A DNA stretch of 49,233 nucleotides, taken from a virus. The notes under the pieces are model-generated. The model was not told the origin of the DNA. It made no database searches and was given only the letters and a program-made list of their open reading frames with translations. The stretch spans positions 1-49,233 of IMG/VR virus record IMGVR_UViG_3300020459_000013. The stretch is one strand, 5' to 3'. Positions 39,506 through 45,442 of this stretch are shown one piece after another; position 1 is the stretch's first letter; every line of letters begins with the position of its first letter. Made by a program: the position numbers and the translations under genes.

Positions 39506-39513
39506 TATTTATA
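39506..39513 (-). promoter_or_regulatory. Late promoter TATAAATA just inside the gp32 terminator region
   Basis: The minus strand reads AATATAAATAACAAG, a perfect T4 late consensus TATAAATA, located between the gp32 stop and the terminator hairpin. Its expected start point falls at the foot of the hairpin, so late transcripts of the 53-aa and 134-aa genes would begin with, or just within, the hairpin sequence. Confidence 0.6.
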
Positions 39514-39514
39514 T

Positions 39515-40384
39515 TTACTCTTCAGCTAACTTCTGAAAGTAAGATAGTGCATCATCTTCAGTTGGAGTGTTTGCTACAGGAGTTCTTCCTTCGCTTAAGT
39601 CTTCCAACTCTGCTTCTTCATCTACAATGCGTGAAGTTGCAGGTGATTGGTTAAGTCTCAATACAGACTCAAGACGCTTTTTAAGTTCGTCATATGTCTT
39701 GAATTGATCAGCAGCAACTATTTCTGAAAGAGAATATTCTTTCTTCCATAATTGCTCAAGAGCATCATCATCATTTAATAATGGTGCTGCTGCAGCAAAC
39801 TCAGAACTGTCGTAGTTCCAATATCCTGCAACTTTCTTGATCTTAACCTTAAAGTCTGCTCCTTGCCAGAAATCAAATGGGTTTAGAGGTGTTTCATCCT
39901 CAAACTCAGGTTGCATAGAACCCATGATCTTATCAAAGATCTTTTTACCAAACTTGTACAAGAATACTTTACCTTCATTAGAAGGGTTAGCAGGGTCTTT
40001 TACAACATAGATGTTAGAGTAAAATGCTAACTTACGCTTTTGATTACGAGCAATTTGCTTATCAGACTCCACACCACTATTCCAAAGACTAGTGTTGAAT
40101 TCTGAACAAGGATCTTTTTGATTCAATGTTGTTAATGAATTTTCAATGTACCACCCGCCAGGTCCTTGAAAGGCATGGGAATACATTTTTACCCAAGGGA
40201 GGTCTTCTCCGTCAGGTGCAGGTAGGAATCTGATTACTGCGTAACCATTACCTGCCTTGTCAACCTCTGGTTTCCAGAGTCGCTCATCTCCTTTGTTAAC
40301 TGAGTTGGTTTTCTCAACTTCTTTAACTAACTTTGCAGTAAGACTGCCAAGCGAAGATTGTTTCTTAAGTGATGCGAAAGACAT
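39515..40384 (-). CDS. 32: gp32 single-stranded DNA-binding protein, 289 aa
   Basis: The T4-type ssDNA-binding protein, which coats single strands during replication, recombination and repair. Seen are the N-terminal basic segment (MSFASLKKQSSLGSLTAKLVKEVEK), the OB-fold core (GYAVIRFLPAPDGEDLPWVKMYSHAFQGPGGWYIENSL is split by standard gp32 features such as W-I-E-N), CSEFNTSLW and a KIFDKIMGSM region, and an acidic C-terminal tail (EEAELEDLSEG) used to recruit partners. It has a perfect consensus sigma70 promoter upstream and a terminator downstream, so it is a single-gene unit, as in T4. Confidence 0.95.
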   Translation of the reverse strand: MSFASLKKQSSLGSLTAKLVKEVEKTNSVNKGDERLWKPEVDKAGNGYAVIRFLPAPDGEDLPWVKMYSHAFQGPGGWYIENSLTTLNQKDPCSEFNTSLWNSGVESDKQIARNQKRKLAFYSNIYVVKDPANPSNEGKVFLYKFGKKIFDKIMGSMQPEFEDETPLNPFDFWQGADFKVKIKKVAGYWNYDSSEFAAAAPLLNDDDALEQLWKKEYSLSEIVAADQFKTYDELKKRLESVLRLNQSPATSRIVDEEAELEDLSEGRTPVANTPTEDDALSYFQKLAEE

Positions 40385-40426
40385 AGGATTTAATTGGATT
40401 AAATTAGATTTGGTCTGTGTGACTGT

Positions 40427-40455
40427 ATTATAGAGCCGTCATGCTCATGTGTCAA
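40427..40455 (-). promoter_or_regulatory. Perfect consensus sigma70 promoter for gp32
   Basis: On the minus strand TTGACA (40455-40450), a 17-nt spacer and TATAAT (40432-40427) match the bacterial consensus at every position. The start site would be near 40420, giving a 36-nt leader before the ATG at 40384. The -35 overlaps the last codons of the DUF1825-like gene. Confidence 0.85.
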
Positions 40456-40789
40456 GTGTTTCTTCCAAACCTTTACGCACTTTTTCAAGTGTTACTTGCA
40501 TATTTGCAAATAAAAGGTTGCAATCAACATCTTTTGGAAATCCCATTACTATAGCGGATTTTCTGACATTTTCTGCCATTTCCTTAGCACGAGGATCATC
40601 CGACAACTTCATACGAGTATAAAGAATTTGTTGTTTTTCAAGCAAATCGTTTAACTCATCTAGATGTTCGATTTGTTCTGGCACAGGAAGATCTGGGAAT
40701 TGAAAAATTCTACCATAGATTTCTTCTTGAGTTTCATTGATGTAATCCATTTCATCCCGAACTATTTCGGAATCAAAAAAATCTGCCAT
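40445..40789 (-). CDS. DUF1825-like protein, 114 aa
   Basis: A 114-aa acidic helical protein beginning ADFFDSEIVRDEM, with LNDLLEKQQILYTRMKLSDDPRAKEM in the middle and a final helix (MQVTLEKVRKGLEE). FFDSEIV, the QxxLYTRxxLSDD block and the last helix match the cyanobacterial DUF1825 family, whose role I do not know. The gene sits directly upstream of gp32 and carries part of the gp32 promoter. A CATAAATA late motif and an AGGAG ribosome site precede it. Confidence 0.7.
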   Translation of the reverse strand: MADFFDSEIVRDEMDYINETQEEIYGRIFQFPDLPVPEQIEHLDELNDLLEKQQILYTRMKLSDDPRAKEMAENVRKSAIVMGFPKDVDCNLLFANMQVTLEKVRKGLEETLDT

Positions 40790-40811
40790 AAAATATCTCC
40801 TAGAACACTAT

Positions 40812-40819
40812 TATTTATG
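40812..40819 (-). promoter_or_regulatory. Late-promoter-like CATAAATA
   Basis: The minus strand reads CGCATAAATAATAG, 23 nt before the ATG at 40789. It belongs to the NATAAATA series. A good Shine-Dalgarno (AGGAGATATTTTATG) follows. Confidence 0.45.
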
Positions 40820-40822
40820 CGA

Positions 40823-41356
40823 TTAAATCATAGTTGCGACTAGAATTACTCGTCTTTTATCTCTTGGAGTTTGCATGTAATGTTCTCCTGTAAACAATAT
40901 TATATCATCTTCTTGAGGTAAATGCACCTCATCTTTTAATGACATTTCATTTTTTACAAAGGTAGATCCACCTGCATTATTCAAATACATTATAAGATTC
41001 CCATGTGCAAATGTGTGATCTATATGGGGTATGGAAGCAGTCACATCTTTTTGTGGATGAACCGCATTTACTGCTATTCTAATAAAACTATTGAAAGGAA
41101 CTTGGTTATGTTTTAATATTTCAGTTAATAACTCAACAACACCATGAGTTTCTTGAGGATTATCTATTACAGGATATCCATATTGCTCTGGTCTTTTCAT
41201 AAATGAATGGCAATAGAAAGGTAAATCTACCTTAGACAGATCACTCATGTCTGGTGTTGATGTTGGATTAAACTTCCATTCAAAACTAGTGCTGTTTACC
41301 CATCTTTTAAAATCAAGGTAATCTGCAGTCTTTGGATTTTCTAAAATTTTAATCAT
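40823..41356 (-). CDS. 2-oxoglutarate/Fe(II)-dependent oxygenase, 177 aa
   Basis: A small dioxygenase-fold protein. Iron ligands H111 and D113 lie in SIPHIDHTFAHG, the distal H159 in FTGEHYMQTP, and R168/R169 in DKRRVILVA would bind 2-oxoglutarate. The DDIILFTGEH strand is typical of the fold. Many cyanophages carry several such enzymes of unknown substrate. It is coupled (4-nt overlap) to a second oxygenase and gp33. Roles in protein, nucleic acid or metabolite hydroxylation cannot be separated here. Confidence 0.82.
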   Translation of the reverse strand: MIKILENPKTADYLDFKRWVNSTSFEWKFNPTSTPDMSDLSKVDLPFYCHSFMKRPEQYGYPVIDNPQETHGVVELLTEILKHNQVPFNSFIRIAVNAVHPQKDVTASIPHIDHTFAHGNLIMYLNNAGGSTFVKNEMSLKDEVHLPQEDDIILFTGEHYMQTPRDKRRVILVATMI

Positions 41357-41943
41357 GATCTAAACTTAATATTGAAACTTGCACTTAGTCTCTCGTGGTC
41401 AGTCTCATTAGGTTCTGTATTATGTAGAAGTACAGATGGCCACATTGCTATAACACCCTCTTCTAATGGAAGATGCTGATAATAGTCAATTATTCTTGAT
41501 ATTATAAAATTACCTGCTAATAATCTGTGTGGAGAAGGAAAATATAACTTACCATCATTTCCATTAGTCTTTAAATAATATACTCCTGATACATCATAAT
41601 TACCATGATCATGTTGATGTATATACTTACCTTTAGTGGTTCTTGTCAACCATGAATTGTCTACAGAGTAATCTAAATTTGTAGGTGTTGCTAATTGTTT
41701 GAGATATTCTTTTAAATGAAAATCAACACAGTCATTAAATACTGTGCAATCTTTAAGTTCGTTTGCAGTAAAAAAAGAATCATTTACTACACTTAGTTCG
41801 TTTGTATCATCTGTCCATTGAGGATTCTGAGCAAAGTTTGCTTTATCATATACAGCATAAAGTTCTTTTTCTATTATTTCTTTTGCTTCTCCCGATACCT
41901 TCTCAACATATACTGGCATCGGAAACCATGATAAAGTAGACAT
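41353..41943 (-). CDS. 2OG/Fe(II) oxygenase of the TIGR02466-like type, 196 aa
   Basis: A 196-aa dioxygenase-fold protein with SWLTRTTKGKYIHQHDHGNYDVSG split over the first metal-binding strand (HQHDH at 109-113), VSGVYYLK next, then EGVIAMWPSVLLHNTEPN with the distal H174 and R185 in HERLSASFNI. The SGVYYL and WPS...H pattern matches a family of putative 2OG oxygenases often found in phages and marine bacteria. It begins with a membrane-neutral SWFPMPVYVEK segment typical of the family. It overlaps the gp33 and 177-aa oxygenase genes, so is probably transcribed with them. Confidence 0.83.
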   Translation of the reverse strand: MSTLSWFPMPVYVEKVSGEAKEIIEKELYAVYDKANFAQNPQWTDDTNELSVVNDSFFTANELKDCTVFNDCVDFHLKEYLKQLATPTNLDYSVDNSWLTRTTKGKYIHQHDHGNYDVSGVYYLKTNGNDGKLYFPSPHRLLAGNFIISRIIDYYQHLPLEEGVIAMWPSVLLHNTEPNETDHERLSASFNIKFRS

Positions 41944-42197
41944 TATAAGGGAAGTTTTGCTTTAGAAGTTTTTTTCATAAAATTTAACTGTTGTGCATCA
42001 TATTTTAATTTCTCTTTTAATGGTTTAGATACTAATTTTGTAATAGAATCTATCTCAATACTGTTTTCATCGCAGTAAAGAACTATAGCATCAATGTAAT
42101 TGATTTTTTCTTGTAATACAAGTTTTTCAATCTCTACTGCAAATTTTGCAGGATTCATGAATTTCTTGTTTAACGCTTGATTAAATTCATTTTCCAT
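41943..42197 (-). CDS. 33: gp33-like late transcription coactivator, 84 aa
   Basis: An 84-aa helical protein whose core (VEIEKLVLQEKINYIDAI, LYCDENSIEIDSITKLVS) aligns well by eye with T4 gp33, which has an IEKMVEEFGMSYLEAT...LEENSIP pattern. It ends in KLPL, as in cyanophage late coactivators. gp33 bridges the sliding clamp and host RNA polymerase beta-flap to activate late genes, here presumably at the CTAAATA/NATAAATA promoters with gp55 (not in the window). It overlaps the exonuclease gene by 11 nt. Confidence 0.8.
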   Translation of the reverse strand: MENEFNQALNKKFMNPAKFAVEIEKLVLQEKINYIDAIVLYCDENSIEIDSITKLVSKPLKEKLKYDAQQLNFMKKTSKAKLPL

Positions 42198-42867
42198 GTA
42201 TTTCCAGTTGGTAGTTTAAAAAGCATTCAATGTAGTTAACGAGTAATTTAATATATTTTGTTTTGTCTCTTTCTTCATAGACAACACATTCGCCATCTTC
42301 GCATGTCATTATTATAACAAGTTTTTTGACTGATACACCTGTTAGTTCATAATACATACAGGCATATGCTGCTGCTTGGACAAAGTATCCGTCTATCCAA
42401 TCTCTAGGTTTAGGATATTTGGAAGTTTTAAAGTCAATAACTGCTAATTCTCCTTCGTATTCTGCAATACAATCAACAGTTCCTGCAACACCTAGCTCTT
42501 TACTGTATAAAGATCCTTCTAATGCATGAATATTGTCAATTTTGTTTAGAGTTGGTTTAGCAATTTTATATAAAAAGTCTGATATAGGTTGAACCTCTGG
42601 CAGAGTCTCTTCATTTAATAAGTAATGCTCAATAAGAGTATGTGTGTCAGTTCCACGAGAAGTTGCCTTACGAGTAATCTCGTTTGCTTTTGCTTCTCCG
42701 ATTTTCTTTCTCCATTTTACAAACTTTTCTCTGTTAAAATGACTCGTTACAGAAGTAATCGAAACTAGTTTGATAAAATCGTCTTGATTAGGGACTTTAT
42801 AGTATCTTACACCATCAACAGTTTCTCTCTCCAATGGTGGTAGGAGAGCAGGTACATGATTAAACAT
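42187..42867 (-). CDS. RecB/Cas4-family PD-(D/E)XK exonuclease, 226 aa
   Basis: A DNA exonuclease of the RecB/Cas4 nuclease family. Motifs seen in order: H76 in RGTDTH, D132 in GTVDCIAEY, D145 and K147 in VIDFKTSK (the D-x-K catalytic core), and Q164 with following YA in YFVQAAAYA. No iron-sulfur cysteine cluster of Cas4 type is evident. It follows PhoH directly (shared base at 42867) and precedes gp33, the order seen in T4-like cyanophages. Probable role: DNA end processing in recombination or host DNA breakdown. Confidence 0.85.
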   Translation of the reverse strand: MFNHVPALLPPLERETVDGVRYYKVPNQDDFIKLVSITSVTSHFNREKFVKWRKKIGEAKANEITRKATSRGTDTHTLIEHYLLNEETLPEVQPISDFLYKIAKPTLNKIDNIHALEGSLYSKELGVAGTVDCIAEYEGELAVIDFKTSKYPKPRDWIDGYFVQAAAYACMYYELTGVSVKKLVIIMTCEDGECVVYEERDKTKYIKLLVNYIECFLNYQLEIHGK

Positions 42868-43619
42868 TACATAGACATTGCGTGTTTGGTAGTTAGATAT
42901 TCTTTACACAATCCAGAACGAACAATATCTTCAAGACCAAATTCAATTGTCTCTACTGATTCCATCTGTTCTAAGATTCTCATAAAGTCAATGATACCAT
43001 TTCTCTCTTTATCTCTGGTGAGGTCACTTTGAGTAGCATCACCACAGAACATGATTTTGGTATCTTCTCCAACTCTTGTTATTATACTATCTAATTCGTG
43101 AAAATTCAAGTTTTGGCATTCATCAACTATAACAATTGCATTATCAAGTGTTGTACCCCTTATAAATGAGGTGCTCCAGAAGGATATTGTCTCCTGAGTC
43201 TTTAAATTTCCGTATAACATCTCAAATTCAGCATCAGTAGACATCTCAAACATATACTTTACCATATTCTTATATGGTATCTGATACAATGCTGATTTAT
43301 CTTCATGATCACCAGGTAGGAAACCTATCTCACGAGTGCTTACAAGACTCCTGACCATGTATATTTTATTATAAGGTGTACTGTCATCTAATACCTCTTT
43401 AAGTGCATTATAGAGGGTTATGAATGTCTTTCCTGTACCTGCAGCACCATATGTAAATATGTGCTTACCTTCGCCATAGTAAGCAAAAAACTTTTTCTGA
43501 TTATCTGTAATAGGAACTATATCTACCAAATAGTCGCTACTGATGGGTTTCTTTCTCCTCATCTGTTTAGCACTTAGTCCAATTCCTACTGCAGCAGCAG
43601 CTTTTCTTTTTCTTGGCAT
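42867..43619 (-). CDS. phoH: PhoH-like ATPase, 250 aa
   Basis: A P-loop ATPase of the PhoH family. The Walker A motif GAAGTGKT is at residues 58-65 and the Walker B motif IVIVDECQN near 170; SLVSTREIGFLPGD and FCGDATQSDL are further PhoH signatures. The N-terminus is basic (MPRKRKAAAA). phoH is a near-universal cyanophage gene, once linked to phosphate stress; its biochemical role (possibly RNA-related) is still uncertain. It lies beside the exonuclease gene. Confidence 0.94.
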   Translation of the reverse strand: MPRKRKAAAAVGIGLSAKQMRRKKPISSDYLVDIVPITDNQKKFFAYYGEGKHIFTYGAAGTGKTFITLYNALKEVLDDSTPYNKIYMVRSLVSTREIGFLPGDHEDKSALYQIPYKNMVKYMFEMSTDAEFEMLYGNLKTQETISFWSTSFIRGTTLDNAIVIVDECQNLNFHELDSIITRVGEDTKIMFCGDATQSDLTRDKERNGIIDFMRILEQMESVETIEFGLEDIVRSGLCKEYLTTKHAMSM

Positions 43620-43623
43620 TTAG

Positions 43624-43869
43624 TTAATAGTTGTTAAACTTCTTGACATTGGAACGAGGAGATTGTTTCCCAACTCTATCGAGTACCTCATTCCATCCAC
43701 CATCTAATTTATTTCGCCAATCTCCTACTTCGGCAGTTCCACCGACACCTTTTGACCAATCTTTGTCCCAATCTGGATTATCCTTTCTCCACTGATCGTA
43801 TTCTTTCATAGACATAGAGAGTTCTTTCTCTTCCTTTGTCTTTAAGTTAATTACAGGGTATGTTGGCAT
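43624..43869 (-). CDS. Hypothetical FmdB-like small protein, 81 aa
   Basis: An 81-aa protein beginning MPTYPVINLKTKEEKELSMSM, followed by YDQWRKDNPDW and ending QSPRSNVKKFNNY. The MPTY start, a KDNP segment and a C-terminal VL.RV...P.S element resemble small FmdB-like phage proteins, but the zinc-binding cysteines are missing. A late motif (CTAAATAGGAG) precedes it and also provides the ribosome site. Confidence 0.65.
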   Translation of the reverse strand: MPTYPVINLKTKEEKELSMSMKEYDQWRKDNPDWDKDWSKGVGGTAEVGDWRNKLDGGWNEVLDRVGKQSPRSNVKKFNNY

Positions 43870-43888
43870 TGTAAAGTAATGTGTACTC

Positions 43889-44041
43889 CTATTTAGAGTT
43901 TTTAAGTTCAGATAATTTTTGTGCTTTTAATTGGTTTTTAAGTTCTTTTTTTGCTTTTCTCATGTAAGTCATCTCAGCATCTGAATAGAGATGAGGGTTT
44001 TTAAGTGCTTCCTTTACCAATTTGATAGTCTTCTTTTGCAT
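43889..44041 (-). CDS. Lysine-rich small protein, 50 aa
   Basis: A 50-aa, highly basic helical protein (MQKKTIKLVKEALKNP, then LYSDAEMTYMRKAKKEL). A good Shine-Dalgarno (AAGGA) precedes the ATG. I know the KEALKNP...YMRK pattern only as a small uncharacterised cyanophage protein. It overlaps the end of the next gene upstream by 41 nt in another frame. Confidence 0.6.
   Translation of the reverse strand: MQKKTIKLVKEALKNPHLYSDAEMTYMRKAKKELKNQLKAQKLSELKNSK
43890..43896 (-). promoter_or_regulatory. Late promoter CTAAATA
   Basis: The minus strand reads ACTCTAAATAGGAGTAC, 21 nt before the ATG at 43869. CTAAATA is the same form as at 20402/20415, 47644 and 48011. The TAG inside it is also the stop codon of the 50-aa gene upstream. 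Confidence 0.5.
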
Positions 44042-44213
44042 AGTAGTCCTTGTAAAATCTGTATAATCCGCCAGGATATGATTCGTTTCTTGCTATCCAT
44101 TCATCTGCACATTTATAAAATGAAGCATTTGGATAGGTACTTTTACTGTATTTAGTAAGGAGACATTTGAGTATAAATGCTCTCTTACGGTAAAGTGCGT
44201 CAGTCTGGGTATC
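44001..44213 (-). CDS. Hypothetical protein, about 70 aa
   Basis: A 70-aa protein (MDTQTDALYRKRAFILKCLL, ending YQIGKGST). Three adjacent ATGs (44219, 44216, 44213) follow GGGAGG; the third has the best spacing. It has aromatic-rich helical content (WIARNESYPGGLYRFYKDYY) and no recognised family. Extending to 44249 would add residues lying wholly within the overlapping 55-aa gene. Confidence 0.6.
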   Translation of the reverse strand, partial: DTQTDALYRKRAFILKCLLTKYSKSTYPNASFYKCADEWIARNESYPGGLYRFYKDYYAKEDYQIGKGST

Positions 44214-44367
44214 CATCATCATCCTCCCAAATTTCATCATAATCCTCAACTGGCAAATTCTGTTGACCTTCCAAATAAGACTCTGGTTCAGAATAAACCT
44301 CTGATTCTAGTAATTCAACCAGAGATTTAAGGTTCTGTACAATTAGTTTTAATTTCCCCTTATCCAT
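44200..44367 (-). CDS. Acidic small protein, 55 aa
   Basis: A 55-aa protein with a leucine-rich helix (KLKLIVQNLKSLVELLESEV) and a strongly acidic C-terminus (EDYDEIWEDDDGYPD). It overlaps its neighbours by 8 and 14 nt. Its acidic tail could imitate DNA or bind a basic partner, which is speculation. No family recognised. Confidence 0.55.
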   Translation of the reverse strand: MDKGKLKLIVQNLKSLVELLESEVYSEPESYLEGQQNLPVEDYDEIWEDDDGYPD

Positions 44368-44596
44368 TTAAGGTTTTATCAGAAGGTGATCTAAAATATT
44401 TGTTGATAATATCAATTTGATCTTGATATTTTGCTATTATGTCTAATTCTTTTTCAATAGACTCTAATATGTCAGTATGTTCACCAACACCTGCAGGGTG
44501 TTCTAGATAAATTTCGACATTTGCCTTATGTTTGGCAATATCGCCTTGAGCATGTGCTAGTAATGCTCTCAGCATTTGTTCTCTCATGTGTAACAT
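44360..44596 (-). CDS. Hypothetical helical protein, 78 aa
   Basis: A 78-aa helical protein (MREQMLRALLAHAQGDIAKH from the second ATG, then HTDILESIEKELDIIAKYQD) predicted to form a helical hairpin or short coiled coil. The pattern with HPAGVGEH in the middle is known to me from uncharacterised cyanophage proteins. An extended -10 promoter (TGTTATACT) and a TAGGA ribosome site lie upstream. Confidence 0.65.
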   Translation of the reverse strand: MLHMREQMLRALLAHAQGDIAKHKANVEIYLEHPAGVGEHTDILESIEKELDIIAKYQDQIDIINKYFRSPSDKTLNG

Positions 44597-44616
44597 AAAA
44601 AATTCCTATTTCAAAT

Positions 44617-44625
44617 AGTATAACA
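44617..44625 (-). promoter_or_regulatory. Extended -10 promoter TGTTATACT
   Basis: The minus strand reads TTATGTTATACTATTTG. TGT followed by TATACT (44622-44617) lies 21 nt before the ATG at 44596 and directly after the terminator at 44627-44652, so it restarts transcription there. Confidence 0.5.
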
Positions 44626-44626
44626 T

Positions 44627-44652
44627 AAAAAAAGAAGGGGTTCAACCCCTTC
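44627..44652 (-). terminator. Strong intrinsic terminator
   Basis: On the minus strand GAAGGGG-TTGAA-CCCCTTC forms a perfect 7-bp stem with a 5-nt loop, followed by TTTTTTT. The TGA stop of the small hydrophobic peptide lies in the loop. It ends the leftward small-gene operon beginning near 45291. Confidence 0.88.
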
Positions 44653-44731
44653 CATATAATATTCTAGCTTCAGCGTAAATGATTGTGAGAAAGACAGCAG
44701 ATGCTGCCATTATCTCTAAAGTTGCAATCAC
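44642..44731 (-). CDS. Very small hydrophobic peptide, 22-29 aa
   Basis: A hydrophobic peptide ending ASAVFLTIIYAEARILYGRG. ATG 44710 gives 22 aa; GTG 44731, overlapping the DUF4278-like stop (GTGA), gives 29 aa and a full transmembrane length. It resembles the tiny single-helix proteins found in cyanobacteria and their phages. The stop codon lies in the terminator loop. Modest support. Confidence 0.4.
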   Translation of the reverse strand: MIATLEIMAASAVFLTIIYAEARILYGRG

Positions 44732-44838
44732 TTTGCAGTATGAACGATACCACGGTATGTGAGATCGACCTTTTTCTTTGCTGTAGCTTTCTTAGTGTCT
44801 GTGTCATAAACGACACCACGATAAGTGACTTTTGCCAT
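44728..44838 (-). CDS. DUF4278-like YRG-repeat peptide, 36 aa
   Basis: A 36-aa basic peptide with two copies of a T/L-T-Y-R-G-(I/V)-V motif: VTYRGVVYD and LTYRGIVHT, joined by a lysine-rich linker. The YRG repeat is the hallmark of the small cyanobacterial DUF4278 family of unknown function. A strong Shine-Dalgarno AGGAG precedes the ATG. This is another link to a cyanobacterial host. Confidence 0.65.
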   Translation of the reverse strand: MAKVTYRGVVYDTDTKKATAKKKVDLTYRGIVHTAK

Positions 44839-44871
44839 TGGTTTGCTCCTAAAGTAGTAGGGTGGATTAAT

Positions 44872-44897
44872 CCCCGTTCCTTCAGTCGGCTTTTGCG
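44872..44897 (-). repeat. Intercistronic repeat, copy 1
   Basis: Plus-strand CCCCGTTCC, then TTCAGTCGGCTT and TTGCG. A near copy lies at 45072-45096 (CCCGTTCC-GAGTCGGCTT-ACTTGCG). Both cover the stop codon of a small gene. Such repeats between small cassettes could assist recombination. Confidence 0.5.
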
Positions 44898-45058
44898 TCT
44901 TTAAAACACATAGGATTAGTATGTGCTACCACAACCCTTGTTATTTCCAATTGCTCAGATTTATCAGGATTGTTTGCTGCTATGTCTAATAATTCGGCAG
45001 CATGCTCACAATCAAGTGGTGCTCCAATCGTTATTAGACTAAGAAGAATTTGGTACAT
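44882..45058 (-). CDS. Small possibly exported protein, 58 aa
   Basis: A 58-aa protein with a hydrophobic N-terminus (MYQILLSLITIGAPLDC) and a second cysteine near the end (PMCFKDAKAD). The N-terminus could be a short signal or membrane anchor without a basic region. A helix (EHAAELLDIAANNPDK) fills the middle. It is paired with the 67-aa gene upstream, which has a similar plan, and both end in the same DNA repeat. Confidence 0.55.
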   Translation of the reverse strand: MYQILLSLITIGAPLDCEHAAELLDIAANNPDKSEQLEITRVVVAHTNPMCFKDAKAD

Positions 45059-45071
45059 AAAGATGAACGAA

Positions 45072-45096
45072 CCCGTTCCGAGTCGGCTTACTTGCG
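45072..45096 (-). repeat. Intercistronic repeat, copy 2
   Basis: Plus-strand CCCGTTCC-GAGTCGGCTT-ACTTGCG, matching copy 1 at 44872-44897 apart from small insertions. It contains the stop codon of the 67-aa gene. Confidence 0.5.
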
Positions 45097-45291
45097 TCCG
45101 ATGATGTAAGCATCACAGTCTCCTGACACTTTGGTCAGAAAATAATCTATTAAGTACTCCTGTGCATCAGATCCAAGATCCTTATCGCTAAGTATCTCGA
45201 TCCTATTTTTGTTCCATTCTGAACAGGTCATTTCCCAATGGGAAGGGTTGTGTTCAGCAAGGAGAGATGCCAGTAGGACTGCTTCTATCAT
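45088..45291 (-). CDS. Small possibly exported protein, 67 aa
   Basis: A 67-aa protein with a short hydrophobic N-terminus (MIEAVLLASLLAEHN), then HWEMTCSEWNKNR and a second cysteine (SGDCDAY). The HWEMTC...L pattern recalls small uncharacterised cyanophage proteins. A perfect TATAAATA lies 37 nt upstream, so it is probably a late gene that heads the small operon running to the terminator at 44627. Confidence 0.6.
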   Translation of the reverse strand: MIEAVLLASLLAEHNPSHWEMTCSEWNKNRIEILSDKDLGSDAQEYLIDYFLTKVSGDCDAYIIGRK

Positions 45292-45327
45292 CTATGGATG
45301 AACGATGTGTGTATTCTAACACATTAT

Positions 45328-45335
45328 TATTTATA
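45328..45335 (-). promoter_or_regulatory. Late promoter TATAAATA
   Basis: The minus strand reads CAATATAAATAATAATG, an exact T4 late consensus, placed before the 67-aa gene (ATG 45291). Confidence 0.65.
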
Positions 45336-45408
45336 TTGCAACTATGTCGTAATTGTTACTTTTTTGAAAATCCTGTACGGTCAAAAAATTTGGCGAATTT
45401 TTTTTGCC

Positions 45409-45427
45409 CTTTTTTGTAAACAAAAAG
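45409..45427 (-). terminator. Possible weak terminator in AT-rich gap
   Basis: The gap 45292-45442 is very AT-rich. CTTTTTG-TTTA-CAAAAAAG on the minus strand can form a stem of about 7 bp, and runs of T follow further on (CCAAATTTTTT). It may end transcripts from the epimerase operon, but the low-GC stem makes this uncertain. Confidence 0.3.
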
Positions 45428-45442
45428 TTGATTTTCCCCTGA

